NCBI GenBank assembly: GCA_030040475.1
Contig: JASHTQ010000609.1
Coordinates: 1 to 13,237 of the forward strand
Length of the DNA stretch: 13,237 bases
From: Streptosporangiaceae bacterium
GTDB taxonomy: Bacteria > Actinomycetota > Actinomycetes > Streptosporangiales > Streptosporangiaceae
Reading direction: 5' to 3'
Below are positions 1-6,991 of the stretch, piece by piece. The first letter of the stretch is position 1. Each line of letters opens with the position of its first letter. Under the pieces are notes generated by a model that had not been told where the DNA came from, did no database searches, and saw nothing but the letters and a program-made list of their open reading frames with translations. The position numbers were made by a program, and so were the translations under genes.

Positions 1-279
1 CAGGCGCCGGGCCTGGGCGGGATAGGTACAGAGGCTAATTCAGCGGCGAATGGGCTACCTGACGTGTGCCTGAACAGAATGGGACAGCAGCGAGAAGGGC
101 CGACTTCGGCCCGGACTATCAGAGTCCATCGCGTGCCTCCCTCCTGTCCGCGACGCACGGGGGCGCCAGGCCACACTTCCGCGTGACACCTGAGGAAACA
201 ACCACCAGGAGCGGGAAAATCCCTGGCTACCTCTCCGGTACGAAACCACCCCAAGGATGCCCGGCCGGATCGCTGAGTG
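1..279. other. No recognisable gene; structured intergenic stretch
   Basis: I see no convincing coding region. The short open frames on either strand give low-complexity Arg/Pro/Ser-rich translations with no family resemblance. The stretch is less GC-rich than the genes beside it. It contains two adjacent hairpins (97-127, listed separately). It lies downstream of the minus-strand YbaK-like gene, so it may include that gene's 3' region and the end of a gene to the left of the window. Confidence 0.5.
97..127. other. Two adjacent perfect hairpins, possible terminator or RNA structure
   Basis: The first hairpin is GGGCCG-ACTT-CGGCCC (97-112). The second, GGACT-ATCAG-AGTCC (113-127), follows with no spacer. 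Both stems are perfect. Neither is followed by a run of T on either strand, so a classical intrinsic terminator is not shown, although actinobacterial terminators often lack the T run. On the minus strand this lies about 170 nt beyond the stop of the YbaK-like gene. Function is inference. Confidence 0.35.
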
Positions 280-825
280 TCAACTCGGCGCTACCTGGAC
301 GCCCAGCCCGGGAAGGACCTGGGCCTCAGGGAGCGCGGCGAGCAGGCGGCCGGGCAGCCGCAGCTTGGAGCCGCGGATGCCGGAGCCGATGATCACCGTG
401 GCGGTCTTCGCCACGCCCTCGTCGACAAGGACCGGCCAGGCCGCGGGCAGGCCGACCGGCGTGATCCCGCCGTACTCCATGTCCGTGGCGGCGGTGACCG
501 CGTCGACCGGCGCGAACGAGGCCTTCCGCGCGTTCAGGTGCCTGCGGACCAGGCCGTTGACGTCCGCCCGGGTTGTCGCGGCCACCATGCAGGCCGCGTA
601 CGTGGTGTCGCTGCCGCGCCTGGCCGCGACCACCACGCAGTTCGCCGACTCGGCCAGCGAGATGCCGTAGTGCTCGCAGAACGCCGCCGTGTCCGCGAGC
701 GCCGGGTCGATCGCGGCTACCTCCGTCTCATCGGCCCCGGCCCACCGGCTCAGCGCGGCGGCGACCGGACCGGCCAGCAGGTCCGTCCGGGACAGGGCGG
801 GATGAAACTCAAGCGCGACGGTCAT
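280..825 (-). CDS. YbaK/EbsC-family aminoacyl-tRNA deacylase-like protein
   Basis: This 181-residue protein is a single YbaK/prolyl-tRNA-synthetase-associated editing domain. In this family, cytoplasmic members hydrolyse mischarged aminoacyl-tRNA in trans. Visible family features are a first strand ANCVVVAAR (residues 61-69), the helix RADVNGLVRRHL followed by ARKASF (86-104), the loop YGGITPVGLP (118-127), PVLVDEG (131-137) and the final IIGSGIRGSKLRL (145-157). The length fits the family. The ATG at 825 is chosen because homology begins soon after; another ATG lies 9 nt upstream (834). Where canonical YbaK has its catalytic lysine (Ala-Lys-Ser/Thr), this protein has Ala-Asn (N62), so canonical Cys-tRNAPro deacylation is doubtful. 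It diverges from the amidohydrolase gene across 48 bp. The family call is firm, the substrate unknown. Confidence 0.85.
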   Translation of the reverse strand: MTVALEFHPALSRTDLLAGPVAAALSRWAGADETEVAAIDPALADTAAFCEHYGISLAESANCVVVAARRGSDTTYAACMVAATTRADVNGLVRRHLNARKASFAPVDAVTAATDMEYGGITPVGLPAAWPVLVDEGVAKTATVIIGSGIRGSKLRLPGRLLAALPEAQVLPGLGVQVAPS

Positions 826-846
826 GCCGCCCATCCAATCATGCGC

Positions 847-858
847 CGGGCGCGCCCG
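847..858. promoter_or_regulatory. 12-bp perfect palindrome between divergent genes
   Basis: CGGGCGCGCCCG is a perfect inverted repeat inside the 48-bp spacer between the YbaK-like gene and the amidohydrolase gene. Its position would suit an operator acting on both. In DNA this GC-rich such palindromes also arise by chance, and no promoter hexamers stand out around it. Confidence 0.2.
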
Positions 859-873
859 TGCCAGGCTGGACCC

Positions 874-2190
874 ATGGTGATCGACGCGCACCTGCACCTG
901 TGGGACGTACGGCGGGGCGGCTACGACTGGCTGCGGCGCCCGGCCAACGCCGCCATCAACAGGACCTACGCCTTCGCCGACTTCGCCGCGCGGGCCGCGG
1001 CCGCGGGCGTGGACCGGGCGGTCCTTGTCCAGGCCGACGACACCGCCGCGGACACCGAGGCGATGTTCGCGGTCGCGGCCGCGCACGAGGAGATCGCCGG
1101 GGTGGTGGCCTGGGTGCCGCTGGACCGCCCGGACGATGCCGCCGCGGCCCTCGACCTGCTCGCGGCGCGCCCGGGCTTCGCCGGCGTCCGCACGCTGATC
1201 CACGACCAGCCCGACCCGGACTGGCTGCTGCGCCCCGAGGTGGGCGACGGCCTCGCGCTGCTGCAGGAGCGGGACATCCCGTTCGACGTGATCTGCGTGC
1301 TGCCCAGGCACCTCGGTCACGTGCCGGTGCTGTCCGAGCGGTACCCGCGGCTGCGCATGGTCCTTGACCACCTGTCGCATCCGCCGCTGGACGGGCTTGA
1401 CGGGAATCTCGGGCAGTGGCAGACGCTGATCACCGCGGCGGCGGCCAACCCGCGGGTGTTCGCCAAGGTCTCCGGCCTGTACCCGGCGGACCCGGACTGG
1501 AGCGCCGATGACATCAGGCGGGTGGTGGAGTTCGCGTTCGGGGCGTTCGGCCCGGGCCGGCTGATGTTCGGCAGCGACTGGCCGGTCGCCGAGCTCGGCG
1601 GCGGCTACGCCAAGGTCTTTGCCGAGCTGTCCGCGCTGTTCGCCGAGCTCCCCGCGATCAGCCAGGACGCCGTCCTCGGCGGCACGGCGACCCGGTTCTA
1701 CGGTCTTGGCGGAAGGCTTGGGGCCGGAAATCTGTTATGTAGCGGGGGCCATTCTGACTTATTCTTCCCGCCGGTATGGAGTCGAGTTCCGTGGTGTCTT
1801 CGCCTCGCCTCGCCCGGCGCCGCGACGCGCGGGCGCAGGCGCGGGTCGCGGCGCGTGCTGCCCGCCGGGCGGCCATGCGGCCGATCTCGTATCCGCCTGA
1901 GCTGCCGGTCAGCCAGCGCAAGGACGAGATCGCCGCGGCCATCCGCGATCACCAGGTGGTCATCGTCGCGGGCGAGACGGGCTCAGGCAAGACCACCCAG
2001 ATTCCCAAGATCTGCCTGGAGCTCGGCCGCGGCGTGGACGGCCAGATCGGGCACACCCAGCCGCGCCGGCTCGCGGCGCGGACGGTCGCCGAGCGGATCG
2101 CCGAGGAGCTGGGCAGCCCGCTCGGCGAGGCCGTCGGCTACCAGGTGCGGTTCACCGAGGTGTCGGCGGGCGACAGCCTGGTCAAGCTGA
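874..2190 (+). CDS. Amidohydrolase-2 family protein (lactonase-like), 3' end uncertain
   Basis: The first ~280 residues are a TIM-barrel amidohydrolase of the Amidohydro_2/COG3618 group, which includes L-fuconolactonase and other sugar or aromatic lactone hydrolases. The start shows DAHLHLWD (residues 4-11) with the HxH metal motif, then VLVQA, GFAGVRTLIHDQPDPDWLLRP, MVLDHLSHPP, KVSGL and the late MFGSDWPV with its conserved Asp. The family's usual end (GGTATRFYGL) falls near 1711. ATG 874 is preceded by a weak GGA. There is no in-frame stop where the family ends. The frame stays open to 2190, giving 438 residues, and the extra Arg/Ser/Pro-rich tail is merely the hrpA gene read in another frame. 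A stop (TAG, 1740-1742) lies in the frame reached by a -1 shift. The real protein may therefore end near 1740, through an assembly error or mutation, or truly carry the tail. The substrate is unknown. Confidence 0.8.
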   Translation: MVIDAHLHLWDVRRGGYDWLRRPANAAINRTYAFADFAARAAAAGVDRAVLVQADDTAADTEAMFAVAAAHEEIAGVVAWVPLDRPDDAAAALDLLAARPGFAGVRTLIHDQPDPDWLLRPEVGDGLALLQERDIPFDVICVLPRHLGHVPVLSERYPRLRMVLDHLSHPPLDGLDGNLGQWQTLITAAAANPRVFAKVSGLYPADPDWSADDIRRVVEFAFGAFGPGRLMFGSDWPVAELGGGYAKVFAELSALFAELPAISQDAVLGGTATRFYGLGGRLGAGNLLCSGGHSDLFFPPVWSRVPWCLRLASPGAATRGRRRGSRRVLPAGRPCGRSRIRLSCRSASARTRSPRPSAITRWSSSRARRAQARPPRFPRSAWSSAAAWTARSGTPSRAGSRRGRSPSGSPRSWAARSARPSATRCGSPRCRRATAWSS

Positions 2191-5100
2191 TGACCGACGG
2201 GATCCTGCTCGCCGAGCTTGCCCGCGACAGGCAGCTGCGGCGGTACGACACGCTGATCATCGACGAGGCGCACGAGCGCAGCCTCAACATCGACTTCATC
2301 CTCGGCTACCTCAGGCAGCTGCTGCCGTCGCGCCCCGACCTGAAGGTCATCATCACCTCGGCGACGATCGACCCGGAGCGGTTCTCGGCCGCGTTCGGCG
2401 ACGCCCCGATCGTCGAGGTCTCCGGCCGGACCTACCCGGTGGAGACCCGGTACCGGCCGCTGGGCGACGACGGCGACGCGGGGCAGGCGATCGGCGACGC
2501 GGTCGACGAGCTGTCCGCCGAGGGTCCCGGGGACATCCTGGTGTTCCTGTCCGGGGAGCGCGAGATCCGCGACACCGCCGACCTGCTGTCCGGCCGGGAC
2601 CGGCTCGAGGTGCTGCCGCTGTACTCGCGGCTGTCCGCGGCCGAGCAGCACCGCGTGTTCCAGCGGCCGCCGGGCAGCTTCACCCGGCGGGTAGTGCTCG
2701 CCACCAACGTGGCGGAGACCTCGCTCACCGTGCCTGGCATCCACTACGTCATCGACCCGGGCACCGCGCGGATCTCCAGGTACAGCCGCGGGACCAAGGT
2801 GCAGCGGCTGCCCATCGAGCCGATCTCGCAGGCGTCGGCCAACCAGCGCAAGGGCCGCTGCGGCCGGACCGCGGACGGCATCTGCATCCGGCTGTACTCC
2901 CAGGCCGACTTCGAGTCCCGGCCCGAGTTCACCGAGCCGGAGATCCTGCGCACCAACCTGGCCTCGGTCATCTTGCAGATGGCCGCGATCGGCCTGGGCG
3001 ACATCCCGGCGTTCCCGTTCATCGACCCGCCCGACGCGCGCAACATCGCCGACGGGCTGCGGGTGCTCGAGGAGCTGAACGCGTTCTCCGGCGGCCGGAT
3101 CACCGGCCTCGGGCGCAAGCTGGCCAGGCTGCCGGTGGACCCGCGCATCGGCCGGATGATCCTCGCCTCCGACACGAACGGCTGCGCCCGCGAGGTGCTG
3201 ATCATCGCGTCGGCGCTGTCGATCCAGGACCCGCGCGAGCGGCCCGCGGACGCCCAGCAGGCCGCCGACGACAAGCACCGCAGGTTCTTCGACTCCGACT
3301 CGGATTTCATCACCTACCTCAACCTCTGGGACTACCTGGCGCAGCGCCAGCGCGAGCTGTCCTCGTCGGCCTTCCGCCGCATGTGCCGGGCCGAGTACCT
3401 CAACTACCTGCGCGTCCGCGAGTGGCAGGACCTCCAGGGGCAATTGCAAAGGCTGGCAGGCGACGTCGGGGTGGCCGTCAATTCCTCTTCTACCGAACGA
3501 ACGGTGGTGCACGTCTGCCTGCTTGCAGGACTGCTCTCGCAGATCGGCATGAAAACCGATCCGGCTGCGGCGGCGGGCTCGGCTTCGAAGGGACGCCGGC
3601 CGCGTGCGGAGTACCTGGGCGCGCGCAACGCCAAGTTCGCCATCTTTCCCGGGTCCGCGCTTTCCCGCCAGGGACCCGACTGGATCGTGGCCGCCGAGCT
3701 GGTGGAGACGTCCAGGCTGTGGGCGCGGACGGTGGCGCGGATCGAGCCAGAGTGGGTCGAGCCGCTCGCGCAGCACCTGGTCAGGCGGACCTACAGCGAG
3801 CCGCACTGGGAGAAGAAGCGGGGCTCGGCGGTCGCGCTTGAGAAGGTCACGCTGTACGGGGTCCCGCTGGTGACCGACCGCAAGGTCGGCTACGGCCGGA
3901 TCGACCCCGTCGCGGCCCGCGAGCTGTTCATCAGGCATGCCCTGGTGGAGGGGGACTGGCAGACGTCGCACCGGTTCTTCGCCGAGAACCGGCGGCTGCT
4001 GGCCGAGGCCGAGGAACTGGAGCACCGTGTCCGCCGCCGCGGTCTCGTGGCCGGCGAGGAGGAGCTGTTCGCCTTCTACGACGCGCGGATACCGGCCGAG
4101 GCGATCTCCGCCCAGCACTTCGACACCTGGTGGAAGAAGGCACGCCGTGCGGACCCGGGCCTGCTCACCTTCAAGCCCGCCGATCTGCTCAGCGACGACG
4201 CGGCCCTGGTGAGCCCCGATTCCTACCCGGAGATCTGGACCTCGCAGTCCGCCCCCGGCCCGTCGCTGCCGGTGTCCTACGCCTTCGACCCCGGCGCCGC
4301 GGCCGACGGCGTGACCGTGGACATCCCGCTGAGCCGGCTCAACCAGGTGAACGCGGCCGAGTTCTCCTGGCAGGTGCCCGGCCTGCGGCACGAGCTCGTC
4401 ACCGAGATGATCCGGTCGCTGCCCAAGGCGCTGCGCCGCGACCTGGTGCCGGCACCCGACGTGGCGCGCGAGGTGCTGGCCCGCCTCGGCGCGCCGTCCG
4501 GCGACCTGCGCGACGCGGTCGCCCGCGAGCTGCGCTCGCTGCGCGGCGTGGACGTGCCGCGGGATGCCTGGGATCTGGACAAGCTGCTGCCGCACCTGCG
4601 GATCACGATCCGGGTCACCGACGGGGACCGGGTCGTGGCCGAGGGCAAGGACGTCGCCGAACTGCAGCGCAGGCTGCGGCCGCGGCTGCGCGCTGTGCTG
4701 TCGCTGGCGGCCGGCGGTCTCACCCGCACCGGCCTGACGTCCTGGGACTTCGGCCCGCTCCCCGAGGTGTTCCGCGAGGGGACCGTGGTCGCCTACCCGG
4801 CGCTGTTCGACGCCGGCCAGACCGTGGACGTGCGGCTGTTCGAGACGGAGGCGGCCGCGCGTTCTGCCATGTGGGCGGGGACGCGGCGGCTGCTCCTGCT
4901 CGGCACGCCTTCGCCGGTTAAGTCCATCGCGGACGGCCTGTCCACCGGCGCGAAGCTGGCGCTCAGCCACAACCCGCACGGCGGCGTGGCGGCCATGTTC
5001 GCCGACTGCGTCGACTGCGCCGCCGATTTCCTGATCGCCGAGGCGGGCGGGCCGGCCCGGGACCGTGACGGCTTCGAGCGCCTGGCCGCCGCGGTGCGCC

Positions 5101-5576
5101 CCCGCCTGCGCGAGGTCACCGCCGAGGTGGTGACGCAGGTCGAGGCCGCGCTTCGGTTGTCCCACGCGATAGCGGCCCGGCTCGATTCGCCCGCTGGCGG
5201 CCTGGTGGCCGCGGCGCTTGAGGATATGCGGGCTCAGCTTGCCGGGCTGATCTACCCCGGGTTCGCCGCCGCCACCGGGTACCGGCGGCTGCCGCAGCTG
5301 ACCCGGTACCTGCGGGCAATCGGCTGGCGGCTGGACAAGCTGCCGGAAAATCCCGCCCGCGACGCCGCGAACATGGCCGTGGCGCAGCGCGCCGAGCGGG
5401 CCTACCGGCAGGCGCTGGCCGAGCTGCCCGCCCCGCGCCGGGACGACCCGGACGTGCGCGAGGTGCGCTGGATGCTGGAGGAACTGCGGGTCAGCCTGTT
5501 CGCGCAGACGCTCGGGACCCTCGCGCCCGTGTCGGAGAACCGCGTCATGGCGGCGCTGCGCCGGCTCGGCGGCTGA
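1776..5576 (+). CDS. hrpA: ATP-dependent RNA helicase HrpA (DEAH box)
   Basis: This 1266-residue cytoplasmic DEAH-box helicase would unwind RNA using NTP hydrolysis; HrpA acts in mRNA processing and rescue of stalled ribosomes. Motifs in order are Walker A GETGSGKTT (66-74), TQPRRLAAR (94-102), DEAH (163-166), SAT (195-197), TNVAETSLT (310-318) and QRKGRCGRT (357-365). These are followed by the HA2/winged-helix region, an OB-fold region (EYLGARNAKFAIFPGS) and the long C-terminal HrpA-specific domain with RTYSEPHWEK and LYGVP. ATG 1776 is the first start after in-frame stops at 1740 and 1755; no good Shine-Dalgarno precedes it. Only ~40 residues precede YPPELPVSQ, against roughly 75 in homologues such as those of Streptomyces as I recall them, so the N terminus looks shortened. 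The 5' part overlaps the open frame of the amidohydrolase. A short segment (residues ~554-600) uses atypical AT-richer codons. Confidence 0.95.
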   Translation: MESSSVVSSPRLARRRDARAQARVAARAARRAAMRPISYPPELPVSQRKDEIAAAIRDHQVVIVAGETGSGKTTQIPKICLELGRGVDGQIGHTQPRRLAARTVAERIAEELGSPLGEAVGYQVRFTEVSAGDSLVKLMTDGILLAELARDRQLRRYDTLIIDEAHERSLNIDFILGYLRQLLPSRPDLKVIITSATIDPERFSAAFGDAPIVEVSGRTYPVETRYRPLGDDGDAGQAIGDAVDELSAEGPGDILVFLSGEREIRDTADLLSGRDRLEVLPLYSRLSAAEQHRVFQRPPGSFTRRVVLATNVAETSLTVPGIHYVIDPGTARISRYSRGTKVQRLPIEPISQASANQRKGRCGRTADGICIRLYSQADFESRPEFTEPEILRTNLASVILQMAAIGLGDIPAFPFIDPPDARNIADGLRVLEELNAFSGGRITGLGRKLARLPVDPRIGRMILASDTNGCAREVLIIASALSIQDPRERPADAQQAADDKHRRFFDSDSDFITYLNLWDYLAQRQRELSSSAFRRMCRAEYLNYLRVREWQDLQGQLQRLAGDVGVAVNSSSTERTVVHVCLLAGLLSQIGMKTDPAAAAGSASKGRRPRAEYLGARNAKFAIFPGSALSRQGPDWIVAAELVETSRLWARTVARIEPEWVEPLAQHLVRRTYSEPHWEKKRGSAVALEKVTLYGVPLVTDRKVGYGRIDPVAARELFIRHALVEGDWQTSHRFFAENRRLLAEAEELEHRVRRRGLVAGEEELFAFYDARIPAEAISAQHFDTWWKKARRADPGLLTFKPADLLSDDAALVSPDSYPEIWTSQSAPGPSLPVSYAFDPGAAADGVTVDIPLSRLNQVNAAEFSWQVPGLRHELVTEMIRSLPKALRRDLVPAPDVAREVLARLGAPSGDLRDAVARELRSLRGVDVPRDAWDLDKLLPHLRITIRVTDGDRVVAEGKDVAELQRRLRPRLRAVLSLAAGGLTRTGLTSWDFGPLPEVFREGTVVAYPALFDAGQTVDVRLFETEAAARSAMWAGTRRLLLLGTPSPVKSIADGLSTGAKLALSHNPHGGVAAMFADCVDCAADFLIAEAGGPARDRDGFERLAAAVRPRLREVTAEVVTQVEAALRLSHAIAARLDSPAGGLVAAALEDMRAQLAGLIYPGFAAATGYRRLPQLTRYLRAIGWRLDKLPENPARDAANMAVAQRAERAYRQALAELPAPRRDDPDVREVRWMLEELRVSLFAQTLGTLAPVSENRVMAALRRLGG

Positions 5577-5624
5577 CCCGCCTCGCTGCCCGGATGCGGA
5601 CTTTTCGCCCGGCGTGTCGCTGCC

Positions 5625-5683
5625 AGAATAAGGGCTACATTAACTGCTACGTTTCTCTCGTTATGTCACAAACCTCGTTCATG
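5625..5683 (+). promoter_or_regulatory. AT-rich leader, probable promoter region of the XRE/DUF5753 gene
   Basis: This is the most AT-rich part of the 136-bp gap after hrpA and lies just upstream of the regulator. Two hexamers fit the actinobacterial -10 form TANNNT: TACATT (5636-5641) and TACGTT (5648-5653). No convincing -35 box stands at the right distance from either, so the exact promoter is not resolved. Confidence 0.35.
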
Positions 5684-5697
5684 CGGCCACAAGCCGC
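5683..5697 (+). other. Hairpin just upstream of the ribosome binding site
   Basis: GCGGC-CACAA-GCCGC forms a perfect 5-bp stem with a 5-nt loop. It ends one base before the purine-rich Shine-Dalgarno stretch of the XRE/DUF5753 gene. In the mRNA it could influence ribosome access; this is inference from position only. Confidence 0.3.
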
Positions 5698-5712
5698 GGA
5701 AAGGCAGGAACC

Positions 5713-6582
5713 GTGACCGGAGACGCAACCCCCGCGCGGCGCCGCCTCGTCGGCGCCGCGCTGCGCCGGTACCGGGAGAACGTCGGGTACGCACTCGAGG
5801 ACGCCGCCCAGGTGCTCGAGTGCGACCGGTCGAAGATCAGCAGGATCGAAACCGGCCAGCGCGGCATCAGGCCGAAGGAGCTACGCGAGCTGCTGACCGA
5901 GTACGGCGTGCCGGTCAGCGAGCAGCTCGCGCTGCTCGCGATCGCCGGCCGCGACGGCCAGCGGGGCTGGTGGGATCACTACACGCACGTGCTGTCCGAG
6001 GCCTACCTGGACTACATCATCATGGAGTCGGCCGCATCGGAGATCATGGTCTACGAGGCTCAGCTCGTGCCCGACCTGCTGCAGACCGACGACTACGCCG
6101 CCGCGCTGGCCGGCGCCGAGCCGGGCCTGACCACCGAGCAGCGCGAGGACACCGTGGCGGCCAAGGCCGTCCGCAGGCAGGCCATAGTGACCGGGAGCCC
6201 GTCCGTCCCGACGGGCAAGCGCCTCACCGTGGTCCTCGGCGAGGGCGCGCTCCACCAGGCGGTGGGCGGCTCCCGGATTCTGGCCGCGCAGATCCGCCGC
6301 CTGATCGAGCTGAGCACCGGCCTCCCCTCGATCACGATCCAGGTGCTGCCGTTCTCCGCGGGCGCGCACGCGACCGCCGGCAGCGGTTCGCTTGCGATCC
6401 TCAGGTTTCCCGACGCGCCCAGCCTCGGGGTCGTCTACCTGGAGGCGCTGTCCGGCGGGGTCTACCTGGAGAGCCAGGACGACGTCGCCCGTTACATCCG
6501 GGCCTTCGCGCTGCTGCGGGCATCCGCGCTCGGCGCGGCGGACAGCGTGAGCCTGCTGCGCGGGCTGATCGGCGCCGGCTGA
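5713..6582 (+). CDS. XRE-family regulator with DUF5753 domain (WhiJ-like)
   Basis: This 289-residue protein is a cytoplasmic DNA-binding regulator of a type abundant in Streptomyces and its relatives. Residues ~13-66 form an XRE/Cro helix-turn-helix (ALRRYRENVGYALEDAAQVL, then CDRSKISRIETGQRGI). From about residue 85 comes the DUF5753 domain, with GWWDHY, YEAQLVPDLLQTDDYA, VVLGEGALHQAVGG, ITIQVLPFSAGAHA and VYLEALSGGVYLE. The start is GTG 5713, preceded by AAGGCAGGAA as ribosome binding site. Relatives such as WhiJ usually sit beside a small DUF397 gene (a W-R-K-S-S-type protein) that antagonises them; none is present in this window. A 54-codon gene instead faces it, with only 4 nt between the two stops. 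The family call is firm, the target genes unknown. Confidence 0.9.
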   Translation: MTGDATPARRRLVGAALRRYRENVGYALEDAAQVLECDRSKISRIETGQRGIRPKELRELLTEYGVPVSEQLALLAIAGRDGQRGWWDHYTHVLSEAYLDYIIMESAASEIMVYEAQLVPDLLQTDDYAAALAGAEPGLTTEQREDTVAAKAVRRQAIVTGSPSVPTGKRLTVVLGEGALHQAVGGSRILAAQIRRLIELSTGLPSITIQVLPFSAGAHATAGSGSLAILRFPDAPSLGVVYLEALSGGVYLESQDDVARYIRAFALLRASALGAADSVSLLRGLIGAG

Positions 6583-6586
6583 TCCG

Positions 6587-6751
6587 CTAGTCGCGGTGCG
6601 GATGGCGCAGCTGCTGGGTGACGGCGGCGAGCTTGTCGATGATGTCCTGGATGTCCTCGGCGGTGGCGGCGTAGCGGCCGACGTCATCCTGCCCTGACGG
6701 GCGCGGCGGGAGTCCCGTATTGGCGTCCTGCACGCTGTGGCCGGGGTTCAT
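6587..6751 (-). CDS. Small hydrophilic protein of unknown function, 54 residues
   Basis: I do not recognise this protein. It begins MNPGHSVQDANTGLPPRP, a polar, probably disordered N-terminal half. Its second half (AATAEDIQDIIDKLAAVTQQL) looks like one amphipathic helix or short coiled coil, and it ends HPHRD. It has no membrane segment and no cysteine. I judge it real because ATG 6751 has an excellent ribosome binding site (AGGAG, 9 nt upstream) and a good promoter lies farther upstream (6795-6824). The frame continues to an ATG at 6796, but that start lacks a ribosome binding site and overlaps the -10 box. It is convergent with the XRE/DUF5753 gene, 4 nt between stops. It could be a partner of that regulator, but it bears no DUF397 signature. 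Confidence 0.6.
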   Translation of the reverse strand: MNPGHSVQDANTGLPPRPSGQDDVGRYAATAEDIQDIIDKLAAVTQQLRHPHRD

Positions 6752-6794
6752 ACCTGGCGTCTCCTGGATAAAATGCGCGTTAAGTGCACGGGCC

Positions 6795-6824
6795 ATGCTA
6801 CTCAGATTTCCGCCAGTATGTCAG
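6795..6824 (-). promoter_or_regulatory. Promoter of the 54-residue protein gene
   Basis: On the minus strand a -35 box CTGACA (6819-6824, five of six matches to TTGACA) and a -10 box TAGCAT (6795-6800, four of six matches to TATAAT and fitting TANNNT) are separated by 18 bp. Transcription would start near 6788, giving a leader of about 36 nt that contains the AGGAG ribosome binding site. This is the best promoter match I see in the window. Confidence 0.6.
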
Positions 6825-6900
6825 GCGACACGCGAGTTTCCTAGCGTCGCCGGTTCCTGGTGATCATTCAGCAGGTCAGGCGGCGTGTCGCCGCGAACTG

Positions 6901-6918
6901 CTTACGAATTCCTTACGA
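6901..6918. repeat. Direct repeat CTTACGA, spaced one helical turn
   Basis: Two identical heptamers CTTACGA begin at 6901 and 6912, an 11-bp period that places both on the same face of the helix, as in tandem regulator half-sites. It lies about 75 bp upstream of the -35 box of the small minus-strand gene. A regulatory role is inference. Confidence 0.3.
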
Positions 6919-6968
6919 CGGCGGACGGGCGCTGCTAACGGTTGTAGAAATGGCGTGCGCGTGCTCCA

Positions 6969-6991
6969 CTTGCTGCACGTGCAAATGCAAG
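6969..6991. repeat. Nested inverted repeat around TGCACGTGCA
   Basis: CTTGC (6969-6973) and GCAAG (6987-6991) are inverted copies, and between them is the perfect 10-bp palindrome TGCACGTGCA (6974-6983). It could be a protein-binding site or part of the 3' structure of the TetR transcript. No T run follows on either strand. Confidence 0.3.

Noticed and set aside
66..392. Plus-strand frame of 108 codons near the left edge
   Set aside because: No ribosome binding site, no recognisable domain, and its second half is antisense to the YbaK-like gene.
277..873. Upstream extension of the amidohydrolase frame through the YbaK-like region
   Set aside because: The extension is antisense to a recognisable YbaK-family gene and has no family resemblance; homology and the HxH motif begin right after ATG 874.
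826..1380. Upstream extension of the YbaK-like frame on the minus strand
   Set aside because: It is antisense to the amidohydrolase and low in complexity; the conserved domain starts at the ATG at 825.
1983..5165. Open frame of 1060 codons antisense to hrpA on the minus strand
   Set aside because: It mirrors the helicase gene, whose motifs are unmistakable. Its translation is Arg/Gly/His/Pro/Gln-rich without any domain, as expected of antisense frames in high-GC DNA.
5577..5605. CCGC...GCGG followed by CTTTT as an hrpA terminator
   Set aside because: The stem is only 4 bp with a 14-nt loop, too weak to call a terminator.
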